Source: Tepidanaerobacter sp. EBM-38
GTDB taxonomy: Bacteria; Bacillota; Thermosediminibacteria; Thermosediminibacterales; Tepidanaerobacteraceae
NCBI GenBank assembly: GCA_001896545.1
Contig: MPOT01000086.1
Span: forward strand, 1 to 64,000
Direction: 5' to 3'
DNA: 64,000 nucleotides
Part shown: positions 55,445 through 64,000 of the stretch, in pieces
Numbering within the stretch: the first letter of the stretch is position 1
How the letters are laid out: every line of letters starts with the position of its first letter
Notes under the pieces: generated by a model
The model's input: the letters and a program-made list of their open reading frames with translations, nothing else
The model's database searches: none
What the model was told of the DNA's origin: nothing
Translations under genes and position numbers: made by a program

Positions 55445-57103
55445 GTGTTAAAGAAAAGTTTAGTAGTAATACTTGCTTTGTTGATAGCTGCGACAGCTTT
55501 GGCAGGGTGTGGACAAAAACCAGCCGAGCAGGGTAAAGAGGAACAACCTCAGACAGAAGCATCTAAAATTCTCAGAGTAGGTGTTATGTCAAACCCACCT
55601 AAATTAGACCCGGTCTTTGCCACAGATACTTCGTCTTCAAGAGTTATTTACCAGATTTTCGAAACACTGGTGGACTATGATAACGAGGGAAATGTACAGC
55701 CGCTTTTAGCAGAATCATGGGACATTTCCGAAGATGCATTAGAATATGTTTTCCATCTTAGAAAAGGCGTTAAATTCCATAGTTCAGTTGCGGGAGAACC
55801 AACTGCTAACGGTGGTCGCGAAGTAACTGCCGATGACTGGATTTGGTCCTTTAATTATATATTAAATCCGGACACCAATTCACCGAGAGCGTATTTCTTG
55901 GACATGATTAAGGGTTATGAAGACTATCAGGAAAAGAAAACCGAGCAAATTGCTGGAATTTCCAAGGTCGATGATTATACAATAAAAATAGAGCTGGATT
56001 ATCCCTTTGCACCATTCCTAAGTATTCTGGCTTATAATACCTTTAACGTTCTTCCTAAAGAAGATGTGGAAAAGCATGGAACGGATCAATTTAATTTCCA
56101 TCCAGTAGGCACAGGTCCGTTTAAATTTGAGGAATGGATACAAGATGATAAAATTGTACTTTCTAAAAATGAAAATTACTGGGCAAAAGATGAAAATGGC
56201 AATCAGCTGCCCTATCTTGACGGTGTAGAATTCGGCATAGTTACGGACTTGGCAATGCAGTGGACCGAATTCGGATTAGGCAATTTTGATATAATCGAGG
56301 AAGTTGATGACCCGTATTACAATGAAGCTAAAGAGATGCCGAACTTTATAGAAAGAGCCGAACTTGGCACATATTACTACGGATTTAATCTTACAATGGC
56401 CCCATTTAAGGATAATAAACCGCTAAGGCAGGCTTTTAACTACGCTATTGACCGCCAGGGCTTAATAGACATAGTAAAAAACGGCAGAGCTCTTCCTGCA
56501 TCCGGTGCTCTACCGCCGGGAATGATGGGATATGATGAGAATATCGAACCCAAGTATACCTATGATGTAGAAAAAGCGAAAGCATTGCTTAAAGAAGCTG
56601 GATATCCCAATGGTATAAAAGTTGAGCTTACTTATAATACCAGCGATGCTCATAAGCGAATAGCCGAAGCACTCCAAGCTCAATTTAAGAAGGCTGGCAT
56701 TGATGTCAGTTTAAAAAATATTGATTGGGGAGCTTTACTTGATGCTGCTGATAGGCTAGAGGTGCCGTTCTTCCGTATGGGTTGGGTTGCTGACTATCCG
56801 GATCCCGACAATTTCCTTTATGTACTCTTGCATTCCAATAATATCGGCCCAAATGGAAACTATACAGGATTTAGCAATAAAGATTTTGACGAAATTACAA
56901 TGAAGGCGAGAATAGAAACAGATCCTGCCGTACGTGAAGAACTTTATAAAAAGGCTGAGTCAATAGCCCGAGAAGAGGCACCATGGTTATTTATATATCA
57001 TTACACTACACATGGTCTAGCTCAGCCCTATGTTAAAAATATGAGAGTGCCCTTTTTCGGTGCATATTCACTCAAATATACCAATTTAGATATAGAAAAA
57101 TAA
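55445..57103 (+). CDS. peptide-binding lipoprotein of an Opp/Dpp transporter
   Basis: A 552-residue family 5 solute-binding protein. Residues 1-21 form a lipoprotein signal (LKKSLVVILALLIAATALAG) with the lipid-bearing Cys22 in LAGC. The mature protein has PPKLDPVFATDTSSSRVIYQ, FHLRKGVKFH and the FNYAIDRQ family segments. GTG 55445 lies 7 bases from AGGAGGGG; starts upstream (55400) would add residues in front of the signal. Ligands are probably oligopeptides or dipeptides; nickel cannot be excluded. First gene of the transporter unit. Confidence 0.92.
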   Translation: MLKKSLVVILALLIAATALAGCGQKPAEQGKEEQPQTEASKILRVGVMSNPPKLDPVFATDTSSSRVIYQIFETLVDYDNEGNVQPLLAESWDISEDALEYVFHLRKGVKFHSSVAGEPTANGGREVTADDWIWSFNYILNPDTNSPRAYFLDMIKGYEDYQEKKTEQIAGISKVDDYTIKIELDYPFAPFLSILAYNTFNVLPKEDVEKHGTDQFNFHPVGTGPFKFEEWIQDDKIVLSKNENYWAKDENGNQLPYLDGVEFGIVTDLAMQWTEFGLGNFDIIEEVDDPYYNEAKEMPNFIERAELGTYYYGFNLTMAPFKDNKPLRQAFNYAIDRQGLIDIVKNGRALPASGALPPGMMGYDENIEPKYTYDVEKAKALLKEAGYPNGIKVELTYNTSDAHKRIAEALQAQFKKAGIDVSLKNIDWGALLDAADRLEVPFFRMGWVADYPDPDNFLYVLLHSNNIGPNGNYTGFSNKDFDEITMKARIETDPAVREELYKKAESIAREEAPWLFIYHYTTHGLAQPYVKNMRVPFFGAYSLKYTNLDIEK

Positions 57104-57115
57104 AGAAGTTTAAGA

Positions 57116-57144
57116 CATGGCTTCCTTTTGAAAAGGAAGCCATG
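57116..57144. other. intercistronic hairpin in the transporter operon
   Basis: CATGGCTTCCTTTT (57116-57129), G, AAAAGGAAGCCATG (57131-57144): a perfect 14-bp stem just after the binding-protein stop and with no T run. Such hairpins often protect the binding-protein message and reduce downstream expression. Confidence 0.7.
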
Positions 57145-57188
57145 CATAAATATATCGCAAAACATTCTAGACGAGGAGGGAAAAGAAT

Positions 57189-58115
57189 TTGCTGAATTAT
57201 GTCATAAGAAGGCTTGTAGGAGCAATCCCGGTATTGATAGGCGTTATTGCCGTAGTATTTATACTCACTACAATTGTCCCGGGAGACCCTGCAAGAATTA
57301 TGATGGGGCAGAGGGGGAATCCTGAGACCATTGCAAAAATACGACATGAAATGGGACTTGACAAGCCACTTTCTATTCAATTTTTAGATTTTATGAAAAA
57401 TGCACTTACGTTAAATCTTGGTAAATCTTATAGAAATAATATGACAGTAGTAGAGGCAATAACTACTAGGATCCCAGTTACATTTAAATTGGCATTTTTT
57501 GCTATTGTAATAGCAATCCTTGTTGGTGTTCCGCTGGGAATTATTTCAGCGGTAAAGCAATACTCATGGATTGATTATGGGGCGATGTTTTTTGCCATTC
57601 TTGGAATATCAGCTCCTGTTTTTTGGGTAGCACTGCTGTCTGTGGTGCTTTTTTGCGTAATACTAGGTTGGATTCCCGGCACCGGCACGGGAAACGGGGA
57701 GTTGATTTATTATGTACTCCCGTCAATTGTTCTAGGATTAAGACCCGCAGCTCTCATTGCAAGACTTACCCGTTCAAGCATGCTGGAGATAGTCAGACAG
57801 GATTATATACGGACTGCCAGAGCTAAGGGACTATCTGAGAGGGTAGTTATAATGAGGCATGCCCTGCGCAATGCATTAATCCCGGTAGTGACAGTCATAG
57901 GTATAGAGGTTGCAAGTCTTTTGAGCGGTGTGGTAATTACAGAGCAAATATTTTCATTGCCAGGCATAGGCAGGCTCAGTGTTGAAGCTTTGACAAATCG
58001 AGATTTCCCGGTTATACGTGGAGTAGTGCTATTTATGGCATTTATTTTTGTTTTAGCAAATCTTATTGTCGACCTTTCCTATCCATTTTTTGATCCGAGA
58101 ATAAAGTACGATTGA
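57189..58115 (+). CDS. peptide ABC transporter permease (OppB/DppB-like)
   Basis: A 308-residue permease of six helices with the N-terminal RRLVGAIPVLIGVIAVVFILT and the EAA-type loop RTARAKGLSERVVIMRHALRNALIPVV. Pairs with the following permease. TTG start behind GAGGAGGG. The C-terminal membrane segments and FFDPRIKYD tail are typical. Confidence 0.92.
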   Translation: MLNYVIRRLVGAIPVLIGVIAVVFILTTIVPGDPARIMMGQRGNPETIAKIRHEMGLDKPLSIQFLDFMKNALTLNLGKSYRNNMTVVEAITTRIPVTFKLAFFAIVIAILVGVPLGIISAVKQYSWIDYGAMFFAILGISAPVFWVALLSVVLFCVILGWIPGTGTGNGELIYYVLPSIVLGLRPAALIARLTRSSMLEIVRQDYIRTARAKGLSERVVIMRHALRNALIPVVTVIGIEVASLLSGVVITEQIFSLPGIGRLSVEALTNRDFPVIRGVVLFMAFIFVLANLIVDLSYPFFDPRIKYD

Positions 58116-58129
58116 TAGGGGGATGAGTC

Positions 58130-59047
58130 ATGAAAACAAAAATAGAAAAACAAAAAGAAGAAAAGAATATTAATCAAAAAATGGAAGGTCGCAGTCTTTG
58201 GGCAGACGGATGGATTAGACTTAAGAGGAATAAGCTGGCCATGTTTGGAATGTGGCTTATTATAATAATCTGTTTAGCTGCAATTTTTGCACCATATATT
58301 ACCAGGTATGACCCTAATGAACAGTTTATTTGGACAGAGGGCCCCTCTGCCAAACTCGTTCCGCCTTGTTCCAAATACTGGTTTGGAACTGATGTATACG
58401 GTAGGGATATTTACACCAGAGTAATTTACGGGGCGCGAATCTCTCTACAGATAGGATTTGCAGCAACGGCCATATCAGTTATAATCGGTGTAATACTTGG
58501 GAGTATAGCGGGCTACTACGGTGGTATCATTGATGATTTTATAAGTTGGCTTACAAATGTAATTTTTGCATTTCCTTTTTTATTATTTGTTTTGGCATTG
58601 GTAGCGTATTTGCCGCCCAGTCTACCCCTGCTCTACATGGCCATAGGCGTTATTTCATGGGCGTCCTTTGCAAGGGTTGCAAGAGGTCAAGTTATTCAAC
58701 TTAAGGAGATGGAATTTGTTGAAGCTGCAACAGCCATCGGTAGTCACGACAAAAGGATTATATTTAAACATATACTGCCAAATATTTTAGCACCTATTAT
58801 AGTTCAAACTACCTTGGAAATTGGCAGTATAATTATGCTGGAATCATCCCTCAGTTTTTTAGGTTTTGGAATTCAACCGCCAAAACCTGCCTGGGGATAT
58901 ATGATAAGTGAAGGAAAACAGTATTTTCTTTCCGGCCAATGGTGGTGGTCAGTTTTTCCCGGCTTAGCTATTATGATATTGGTCTTAGGATTTAATCTTT
59001 TCGGCGATGGTCTGAGGGATGCTCTTGATCCTCGGCTTAAGCAGTAA
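58130..59047 (+). CDS. peptide ABC transporter permease (OppC/DppC-like)
   Basis: A 305-residue permease with a long cytoplasmic N-terminus, [54 protein letters not shown], and the EAA loop [32 protein letters not shown]. It forms the channel with the OppB-like subunit. Starts at ATG behind AGGGGGATGAG, 14 bases after the previous stop. Confidence 0.92.
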   Translation: MKTKIEKQKEEKNINQKMEGRSLWADGWIRLKRNKLAMFGMWLIIIICLAAIFAPYITRYDPNEQFIWTEGPSAKLVPPCSKYWFGTDVYGRDIYTRVIYGARISLQIGFAATAISVIIGVILGSIAGYYGGIIDDFISWLTNVIFAFPFLLFVLALVAYLPPSLPLLYMAIGVISWASFARVARGQVIQLKEMEFVEAATAIGSHDKRIIFKHILPNILAPIIVQTTLEIGSIIMLESSLSFLGFGIQPPKPAWGYMISEGKQYFLSGQWWWSVFPGLAIMILVLGFNLFGDGLRDALDPRLKQ

Positions 59048-59058
59048 GGAGGGATATC

Positions 59059-60057
59059 GTGTCTGAAAATTTAGTTGAAGTAAAGAACCTAAAAACCTAT
59101 TTTTATACTGAAGATGGTGTAGTTCCGGCTGTTGATGGAGTTGATTTTAAAATTAAAGAAGGAGAAACATTGGGAATAGTTGGTGAGTCAGGATGCGGCA
59201 AAAGTGTTACATCTCTGTCTATTTTGCGGCTTATTCCTAGTCCTCCGGGGAAAATTGTGGATGGAGAAATACTTTTCAGGGGGGAAAACCTCTTACAAAA
59301 ATCAGAAGCTGAAATGCGTAAGATTCGTGGAAATGACATATCCATGATATTTCAAGAGCCTATGACATCGCTGAATCCGGTTTTTACAGTAGGAGAACAA
59401 ATTGCTGAAGCCATAGAGCTGCATCAGGGTTTAAACAAAAAGCAAGCAATGGATAAAACCGTTGAGATGTTAAATCTTGTCGGCATACCATCGGCGGATA
59501 AAAGAGTAAATGATTTTCCTCATCAAATGAGTGGTGGCATGCGGCAGAGGGTAATGATAGCCATGGCTCTTTCTTGTAATCCGTCGCTGCTTATAGCTGA
59601 TGAACCTACAACAGCCCTAGATGTTACCATTCAAGCTCAGATATTGGAATTGATGAAGGATCTGAAGAAAAGATTAAATACCTCCATCATGCTGATAACT
59701 CATGATTTGGGTGTAGTTGCTGAAATGGCTGAAAACGTTTTAGTTATGTATGCTGGCAAAGTAGTAGAATATGCAGATGTCAGGACTATTTTTAAAGAAC
59801 CGAAACACCCATATACTATTGGCCTTATGGGGTCTATTCCACGATTAGACCAGCCTAAAGAAAAGCTTTATGTCATAGAGGGAACTGTTCCGAACCCTTT
59901 TAATATGCCTAAAGGCTGTCGGTTTCATCCTAGGTGCCCCGAAGCCAGAGAAATATGTGTTACTAAGGAACCTGAGCTTATAACCATCAACGGTCATCAA
60001 GTGTGTTGTTGGAAATATTGCAACGAGTGGAAGGGGGGCGGAATGAGTGGACTCTAG
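59059..60057 (+). CDS. peptide ABC transporter ATPase (OppD/DppD-like)
   Basis: A 332-residue ATPase with Walker A GESGCGKS, signature [15 protein letters not shown] and Walker [17 protein letters not shown]-terminal oligopeptide-transporter extension carries [21 protein letters not shown]; its cysteine pattern matches the [4Fe-4S]-like motif of the OppD/DppD family. GTG start. The last bases overlap the next gene by 11. Confidence 0.93.
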   Translation: MSENLVEVKNLKTYFYTEDGVVPAVDGVDFKIKEGETLGIVGESGCGKSVTSLSILRLIPSPPGKIVDGEILFRGENLLQKSEAEMRKIRGNDISMIFQEPMTSLNPVFTVGEQIAEAIELHQGLNKKQAMDKTVEMLNLVGIPSADKRVNDFPHQMSGGMRQRVMIAMALSCNPSLLIADEPTTALDVTIQAQILELMKDLKKRLNTSIMLITHDLGVVAEMAENVLVMYAGKVVEYADVRTIFKEPKHPYTIGLMGSIPRLDQPKEKLYVIEGTVPNPFNMPKGCRFHPRCPEAREICVTKEPELITINGHQVCCWKYCNEWKGGGMSGL

Positions 60058-61021
60058 TCAGAATAAAATACTTGAAGTTAAAGGCTTAAAAAAATATTTT
60101 CCAATAACCGGGGGATTGCTTCGCAAGACCGTAGGTTATGTAAAAGCCGTAGATGGAGTAGATATCTTTATAAAGCGCGGAGAAACTTTAGGCCTAGTTG
60201 GAGAAAGCGGTTGCGGTAAATCTACTTTAGGTCGGGTTATATTGAGACTGATAGATGCAACTGAGGGTGAAATCATATATGAGGGTCAAAATGTTTTAAA
60301 ACTTACAAAAAGTCGTATGAGAGAAATGCGCAAAAAAATGCAAATAATATTTCAGGACCCATATGCATCCTTGAATCCACGTATGACAGTTGGAGATATT
60401 ATTGGCGAACCCATGGATATTTTTAATTTGGCAAAAGGACGGGAAAAGGAAGAAAGAGTTCTTGAGCTTTTAAGTGTTGTCGGATTGGATATCCAGCATA
60501 TAAGACGCTATCCTCACGAATTTTCCGGAGGTCAGCGCCAGAGGATCGGAATAGCTAGGGCATTGGCTGTGGACCCGGAGCTTATAATATGTGATGAACC
60601 AGTTTCAGCACTTGATGTTTCAGTGAGATCGCAAGTGCTAAATCTTATGCAGGAACTCCAACAAAAATTTGAGCTTACCTATTTATTCATATCACATGAT
60701 TTAAGTGTGGTAAAACATATAAGTGACCGGGTTTGTGTCATGTATTTAGGCAAAATCGTAGAGGTATCGGAGAAGAATGAACTATACGATAATCCGCTTC
60801 ATCCTTATACTAAAGCACTTCTTTCGGCAATACCCATTCCTGATCCTGAAGTTAAAAGAGAAAGGATAATTTTAGAAGGTGATGTGCCGACACCGATAAA
60901 TCCTCCGCAAGGCTGCCGCTTTCATACGAGATGTCAGTATGCCATGCCTATATGCAGCCAGCAGGAACCGGTTTTAAGAGATGTTGGCAAAGAACACTTT
61001 ATTGCATGTCATTTATACTAA
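60047..61021 (+). CDS. peptide ABC transporter ATPase (OppF/DppF-like)
   Basis: A 324-residue ATPase with Walker [10 protein letters not shown], signature [17 protein letters not shown] and Walker [15 protein letters not shown], plus the C-terminal [19 protein letters not shown] cysteine motif. It completes the five-subunit transporter. The GTG start overlaps oppD-like. No terminator is evident before the next promoter. Confidence 0.93.
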   Translation: MDSSQNKILEVKGLKKYFPITGGLLRKTVGYVKAVDGVDIFIKRGETLGLVGESGCGKSTLGRVILRLIDATEGEIIYEGQNVLKLTKSRMREMRKKMQIIFQDPYASLNPRMTVGDIIGEPMDIFNLAKGREKEERVLELLSVVGLDIQHIRRYPHEFSGGQRQRIGIARALAVDPELIICDEPVSALDVSVRSQVLNLMQELQQKFELTYLFISHDLSVVKHISDRVCVMYLGKIVEVSEKNELYDNPLHPYTKALLSAIPIPDPEVKRERIILEGDVPTPINPPQGCRFHTRCQYAMPICSQQEPVLRDVGKEHFIACHLY

Positions 61022-61046
61022 TTCTGATAAAATGTTTGTTTTAATA

Positions 61047-61076
61047 TTGAAAGGTATAAGCGCTATATGCTACAAT
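61047..61076 (+). promoter_or_regulatory. promoter of the DUF1015 gene
   Basis: TTGAAA (61047-61052), an 18-base spacer and TACAAT (61071-61076), leaving a leader of about 93 bases. Confidence 0.45.
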
Positions 61077-61175
61077 CAGGTCATTAGGTAATAATTAATA
61101 ATGATATTACTTGATGACCTGTATATTATTGCAGATAAAAAACTAGCAAAACAAAGCAAAATCAGGAGGAATAAT

Positions 61176-62426
61176 ATGGCAACAATAAAACCGTTCAAAG
61201 CTTTAAGGCCGACAGCTAAGCTGGCATCACAAGTTGCAGCACTACCATATGATGTGGTAACTACAGAAGAAGCCAGAGAATTTACAAAAGATAATAAGTA
61301 CTCATTTTTACACATTGACAGGCCGGAAACTGCTTTTAAAGAACCAATAAATCCGTACGATGCGAGAGTTTATGAAAAAGCTCGAGAGAAATTGTGTGCT
61401 ATGATTGAAGCAAAGGTATACATACAGGATAAAAAACCGTGTCTGTATATATACCAATTAGAAAGAGAAGGTAAGCGTCAAAAAGGTATAGTAACTTGTA
61501 CATCTTTAGATGATTACGTAAATGATATTATTAAGAAACATGAACACACCTTGCCAATTAAAGAACAAGACAGAGTAAATCATGTAAAATACACTCAAGC
61601 ACATACAGGACCTATACTTATGACTTATCGTGAAAATCGTGAAATTACAAGCATAGTTGATGACTGGACCTTATCGCATACCCCGATTTATGATTTTGTT
61701 TCAAGTGACAAGGTTGTTCAAACTGTGTGGGTGATTGATGATGATAGAATCATAAAAAAAATTGTAGACTTATTTGCAGATATTAGAGCAATTTATATAG
61801 CCGACGGTCATCACAGAGCGGCCGCAGCCGTAAAGGTAGGGTTGGAAGAAAGGGCAAAGAATCCCAATTATACTGGTAACGAAGAATATAATTATTTTCT
61901 TTCGGTTATTTTTCCCGACACACAGCTGACCATACTCGAATACAACAGAGTTATAAAAAATTTAAACGGTCTTGGTGAAAAAGAATTACTTGAGAAAATT
62001 GATAAAAATTTTGAACTCGTATACAAGGGCAAAGAAGCTTTCAAACCTAAAGCAAAGCATTTTTTCGGTATGTATATGGATGGACAATGGTATGGCTTGA
62101 AAGTCAAGCCTAACAGCTTTAATGAAGATGATCTTGTAGAAAGTCTAGATGTATCTATACTTCATAATCTAATAATCTCACCGGTTTTTGGCATTACAGA
62201 CCCAAGGACTGATTCTCGGATTGACTTTGTAGGTGGAGTAAAAGGTGTGGAAGAATTGACAAGGCGTGTTGACAGTGGCCAGATGCGTATAGCTTTTGCA
62301 CTGTTTGCTACACCGATAGATGATCTTATGAAAATTGCCGATGAAGGTTTGATAATGCCACCGAAATCTACTTGGTTTGAACCAAAATTACAAAGCGGGA
62401 TATTTATTCACTCAATAAAGGAATAG
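61176..62426 (+). CDS. DUF1015 family protein
   Basis: A 416-residue protein of the DUF1015 family. IKPFKALRPTAKLASQVAALPYDVV at the N-terminus and YIADGHHRAAAAVKVG near residue 209 are the family signatures; the DGHHR segment may bind a nucleotide or metal. It is distantly similar to ParB/Srx-type proteins, of which an archaeal relative is a free serine kinase, but I would not assign that activity here. ATG 61176 follows CAGGAGGAATAAT. An in-frame ATG at 61101 lacks a ribosome site. Confidence 0.85.
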   Translation: MATIKPFKALRPTAKLASQVAALPYDVVTTEEAREFTKDNKYSFLHIDRPETAFKEPINPYDARVYEKAREKLCAMIEAKVYIQDKKPCLYIYQLEREGKRQKGIVTCTSLDDYVNDIIKKHEHTLPIKEQDRVNHVKYTQAHTGPILMTYRENREITSIVDDWTLSHTPIYDFVSSDKVVQTVWVIDDDRIIKKIVDLFADIRAIYIADGHHRAAAAVKVGLEERAKNPNYTGNEEYNYFLSVIFPDTQLTILEYNRVIKNLNGLGEKELLEKIDKNFELVYKGKEAFKPKAKHFFGMYMDGQWYGLKVKPNSFNEDDLVESLDVSILHNLIISPVFGITDPRTDSRIDFVGGVKGVEELTRRVDSGQMRIAFALFATPIDDLMKIADEGLIMPPKSTWFEPKLQSGIFIHSIKE

Positions 62427-62466
62427 CAGAAATATAAAAAACTTTTTACGAAGGGAGGAAATAGAT

Positions 62467-63525
62467 ACGAAATACAATGTTTTAAAAACAAAATTACAAG
62501 CCCTTACCCTTCTTGTTATTTTTATCTTTTGTATTTCTGCTTGTGGTAATTCCGAGAACAGTGAACCGGTTACGAAGACAAATTTTTTGCTCGATACCGT
62601 AATAAGTATAGAGGCTTTCGGGCCTTGCGCCTCTGAAGCTATTGATAAAGCATTTGACCGAATTGCCGATATTGAAAAAAAAATGACATTAAACGCTGAA
62701 TCTAGTGAATTAATCGAGATAAACAAAAAAGCCGGAAAGGAGCTCTGCAAGGTAAGTCCGGATACCTTTTTCGTTATTAAAAAAGGTCTGCAGTATTCCA
62801 GACTGTCCGAAGGTAAATTCGATATAACGGTAGGTCCCTTGGTAAAGTTATGGGGTATTGGAACCGACAAGGCACATGTTCCTACGCTTACTGAAATAAA
62901 AAAAGCCTTATCACTGATTGATTACACGCAAGTAAAACTTGATGAAAGCCAAAATGCCGTATTTTTAAAAAAGGCAGGCATGGCTTTGGATTTGGGCGGA
63001 ATTGCAAAAGGATATGCTGCAGACGAGTCGGTTAAGGTTTTAATGCAAAGTGGCGTGGAAAGCGGATTGATTGATTTAGGCGGCAATCTTTATGCTATAG
63101 GTACAAAACCTGATGGTACGCCGTGGAAAATAGGCTTACAAGATCCTTTTGATGTAAGGGGAAGCATCTTTGCTACGGTAGAAGTGGCAGATAAAACCTT
63201 AGTTACTTCCGGACCTTATGAAAGGTATTTTGAAGAGAATGGAAAGAAGTATCATCATATATTAGATACAAATACGGGATTTCCGATAGAAAATAGTTTA
63301 ATGAGTGTAACAATTATATCAGATAGTTCCATAGATGCGGATGCGCTGTCTACCGTTGTCTTTTCCATGGGTTTAAGTGATGGAATAAAATTTGTGAATG
63401 GACAAAAAAACATAGAAGCAGTTTTTGTAACCGGCGATTATAAAGTATATGCAAGTTCAGGAATTAATAAATACAATTTCAAAGTTACAAATAAACGTTT
63501 CAAAATGGAAAGTTGCATTAAGTAG
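62467..63525 (+). CDS. apbE: ApbE-type FAD:protein FMN transferase lipoprotein
   Basis: An ApbE/Ftp family protein that attaches FMN to threonine residues of secreted or membrane redox proteins. Residues after the signal include TNFLLDTVISIEAFG, LDLGGIAKGYAADE, SGLIDLGGNLYAIG and SSIDADALSTVVFSMG. The upstream in-frame sequence encodes a lipoprotein signal (KLQALTLLVIFIFCISACG), but no ATG, GTG or TTG precedes it; ACG at 62467 is 8 bases from AAGGGAGG, and ATA at 62461 is too close. TTG 62587 would delete the signal and lacks a ribosome site. Start is therefore uncertain. Confidence 0.85.
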   Translation, partial: TKYNVLKTKLQALTLLVIFIFCISACGNSENSEPVTKTNFLLDTVISIEAFGPCASEAIDKAFDRIADIEKKMTLNAESSELIEINKKAGKELCKVSPDTFFVIKKGLQYSRLSEGKFDITVGPLVKLWGIGTDKAHVPTLTEIKKALSLIDYTQVKLDESQNAVFLKKAGMALDLGGIAKGYAADESVKVLMQSGVESGLIDLGGNLYAIGTKPDGTPWKIGLQDPFDVRGSIFATVEVADKTLVTSGPYERYFEENGKKYHHILDTNTGFPIENSLMSVTIISDSSIDADALSTVVFSMGLSDGIKFVNGQKNIEAVFVTGDYKVYASSGINKYNFKVTNKRFKMESCIK

Positions 63526-63539
63526 ATTATGGATTGAAT

Positions 63540-63557
63540 TTGTTAAATAATTAACAA
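63540..63557. promoter_or_regulatory. Rex operator, perfect palindrome
   Basis: TTGTTAA (63540-63546), ATAA, TTAACAA (63551-63557). This matches the Rex operator form known in Clostridia. It lies between apbE and rex, suggesting redox autoregulation. Confidence 0.8.
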
Positions 63558-63579
63558 AGATTTTGATAATAATATAACA

Positions 63580-63597
63580 TTGTGACTTATTTCACTT
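63580..63597. promoter_or_regulatory. second Rex-like operator
   Basis: TTGTGAC (63580-63586), TTAT, TTCACTT (63591-63597): a degenerate copy of TTGTGAANNNNTTCACAA, 6 of 7 and 5 of 7 matches in the arms. It ends 6 bases before the rex -35. Confidence 0.5.
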
Positions 63598-63603
63598 TTT
63601 CTA

Positions 63604-63632
63604 TTGTAAAAAGAGTACTGTTATGCTAAAAT
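63604..63632 (+). promoter_or_regulatory. promoter of rex
   Basis: TTGTAA (63604-63609), a 17-base spacer and TAAAAT (63627-63632) with an extended TGC before the -10. Two Rex-like sites lie just upstream. Confidence 0.6.
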
Positions 63633-63658
63633 TAGTTGCGAAGGAGTGTTGCACAGCT

Positions 63659-64000
63659 ATGCTAAAAAAGATCAAGATACCGGATGCTACTATCGGTCGT
63701 TTATCATTATATTCAAGATATTTAATTGAAGCTCACGAAAAAGGGATAACAACCGTGTCGTCGCAGCATATTGCGAAGGCAACCGGTGTCACTCCTGCTC
63801 AAGTTCGTAAAGACTTAGCATATTTTGGAGAATTTGGAACAAGAGGAGTAGGCTATAATTCTAAAGAGCTTTATAATTATATAATGAAGATTTTAGGTCT
63901 GGATAAGCGCTGGTCGGTAGCTATTGTTGGCGCTGGCAATTTAGGCAAGGCGCTTTCTCAATATAAGGGTTTCTATCAAAGAGGATTTGATATAGCCTGT
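63659..64000 (+). CDS. rex: redox-sensing repressor Rex (partial)
   Basis: The first 114 codons of Rex. The N-terminal winged helix includes [16 protein letters not shown] and [34 protein letters not shown]. The Rossmann domain starts with [13 protein letters not shown], the NAD(H)-binding glycine motif, and is cut at the window edge. Rex represses fermentation and NADH-consuming genes and releases DNA at high NADH/NAD+. ATG 63659 follows GAAGGAG. Rex sites upstream predict autoregulation. Confidence 0.95.
   Translation, partial: MLKKIKIPDATIGRLSLYSRYLIEAHEKGITTVSSQHIAKATGVTPAQVRKDLAYFGEFGTRGVGYNSKELYNYIMKILGLDKRWSVAIVGAGNLGKALSQYKGFYQRGFDIAC

Overview
The window is a 64 kb piece of a low-GC, Gram-positive (Firmicutes/Clostridia) chromosome. 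Evidence: rapZ-yvcK-whiA-HPr order, a dnaE-pfkA-pyk block, two T-box leaders, GatCAB, YtrA-type GntR/ABC genes, frequent TTG/GTG starts behind strong AGGAGG sites, and a Rex repressor. A thermophilic or anaerobic member of the Thermoanaerobacterales/Thermosediminibacterales (Tepidanaerobacter-like) is my best guess, from gene content only. I see no tRNA, rRNA, CRISPR array, prophage or insertion sequence.

Layout. 1-10900: start of a divergent gene, then rapZ, yvcK, whiA and ptsH, a CBS/DRTGG regulator, dnaE, a small protein, pfkA and pyk. 10988-22165: branched-chain amino acid synthesis in two units, each behind a T-box: ilvB-ilvN-ilvC-leuA-leuC-leuD-leuB, then a second ilvB with ilvE. 22242-22424: two identical hairpin repeats. 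22440-27128 (minus strand): SteA-like, SteB/MctB-like, GT2, MraY-like and DUF3866-type genes, an envelope/division module best known from Actinobacteria. Facing it is a 727-residue membrane protein, followed by a histidyl-tRNA synthetase. 31061-37327: purine/sulfur salvage (MTA deaminase, a phosphorylase with 6-oxopurine signature), a decayed reading frame, a DAACS symporter, methionine gamma-lyase and a TIM-barrel epimerase. 37328-37737: repeat-rich spacer. 37738-44776: PcrB, a Ca2+-type P-ATPase, an MBL-fold hydrolase, TypA and small unknown proteins. 44975-51522: secreted unknown protein, birA, cca, a GntR-ABC operon with a clear operator, and a DUF6391-like membrane protein. 51682-54881: gatCAB. 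55445-61021: a complete Opp/Dpp-type peptide transporter. 61176-64000: DUF1015, an ApbE lipoprotein lacking a normal start codon, and the first 114 codons of rex behind two Rex-like operators.

Most of the window is housekeeping. The parts most worth a second look are the SteA/SteB/glycosyltransferase module with its divergent partner, the MTA-to-MTI route implied by an Asn in the phosphorylase, the ApbE start, the twin Rex sites, the fold-back that covers the ribosome site downstream of birA, and several palindromic or repeated elements. No single locus looks to me like a wholly new system.
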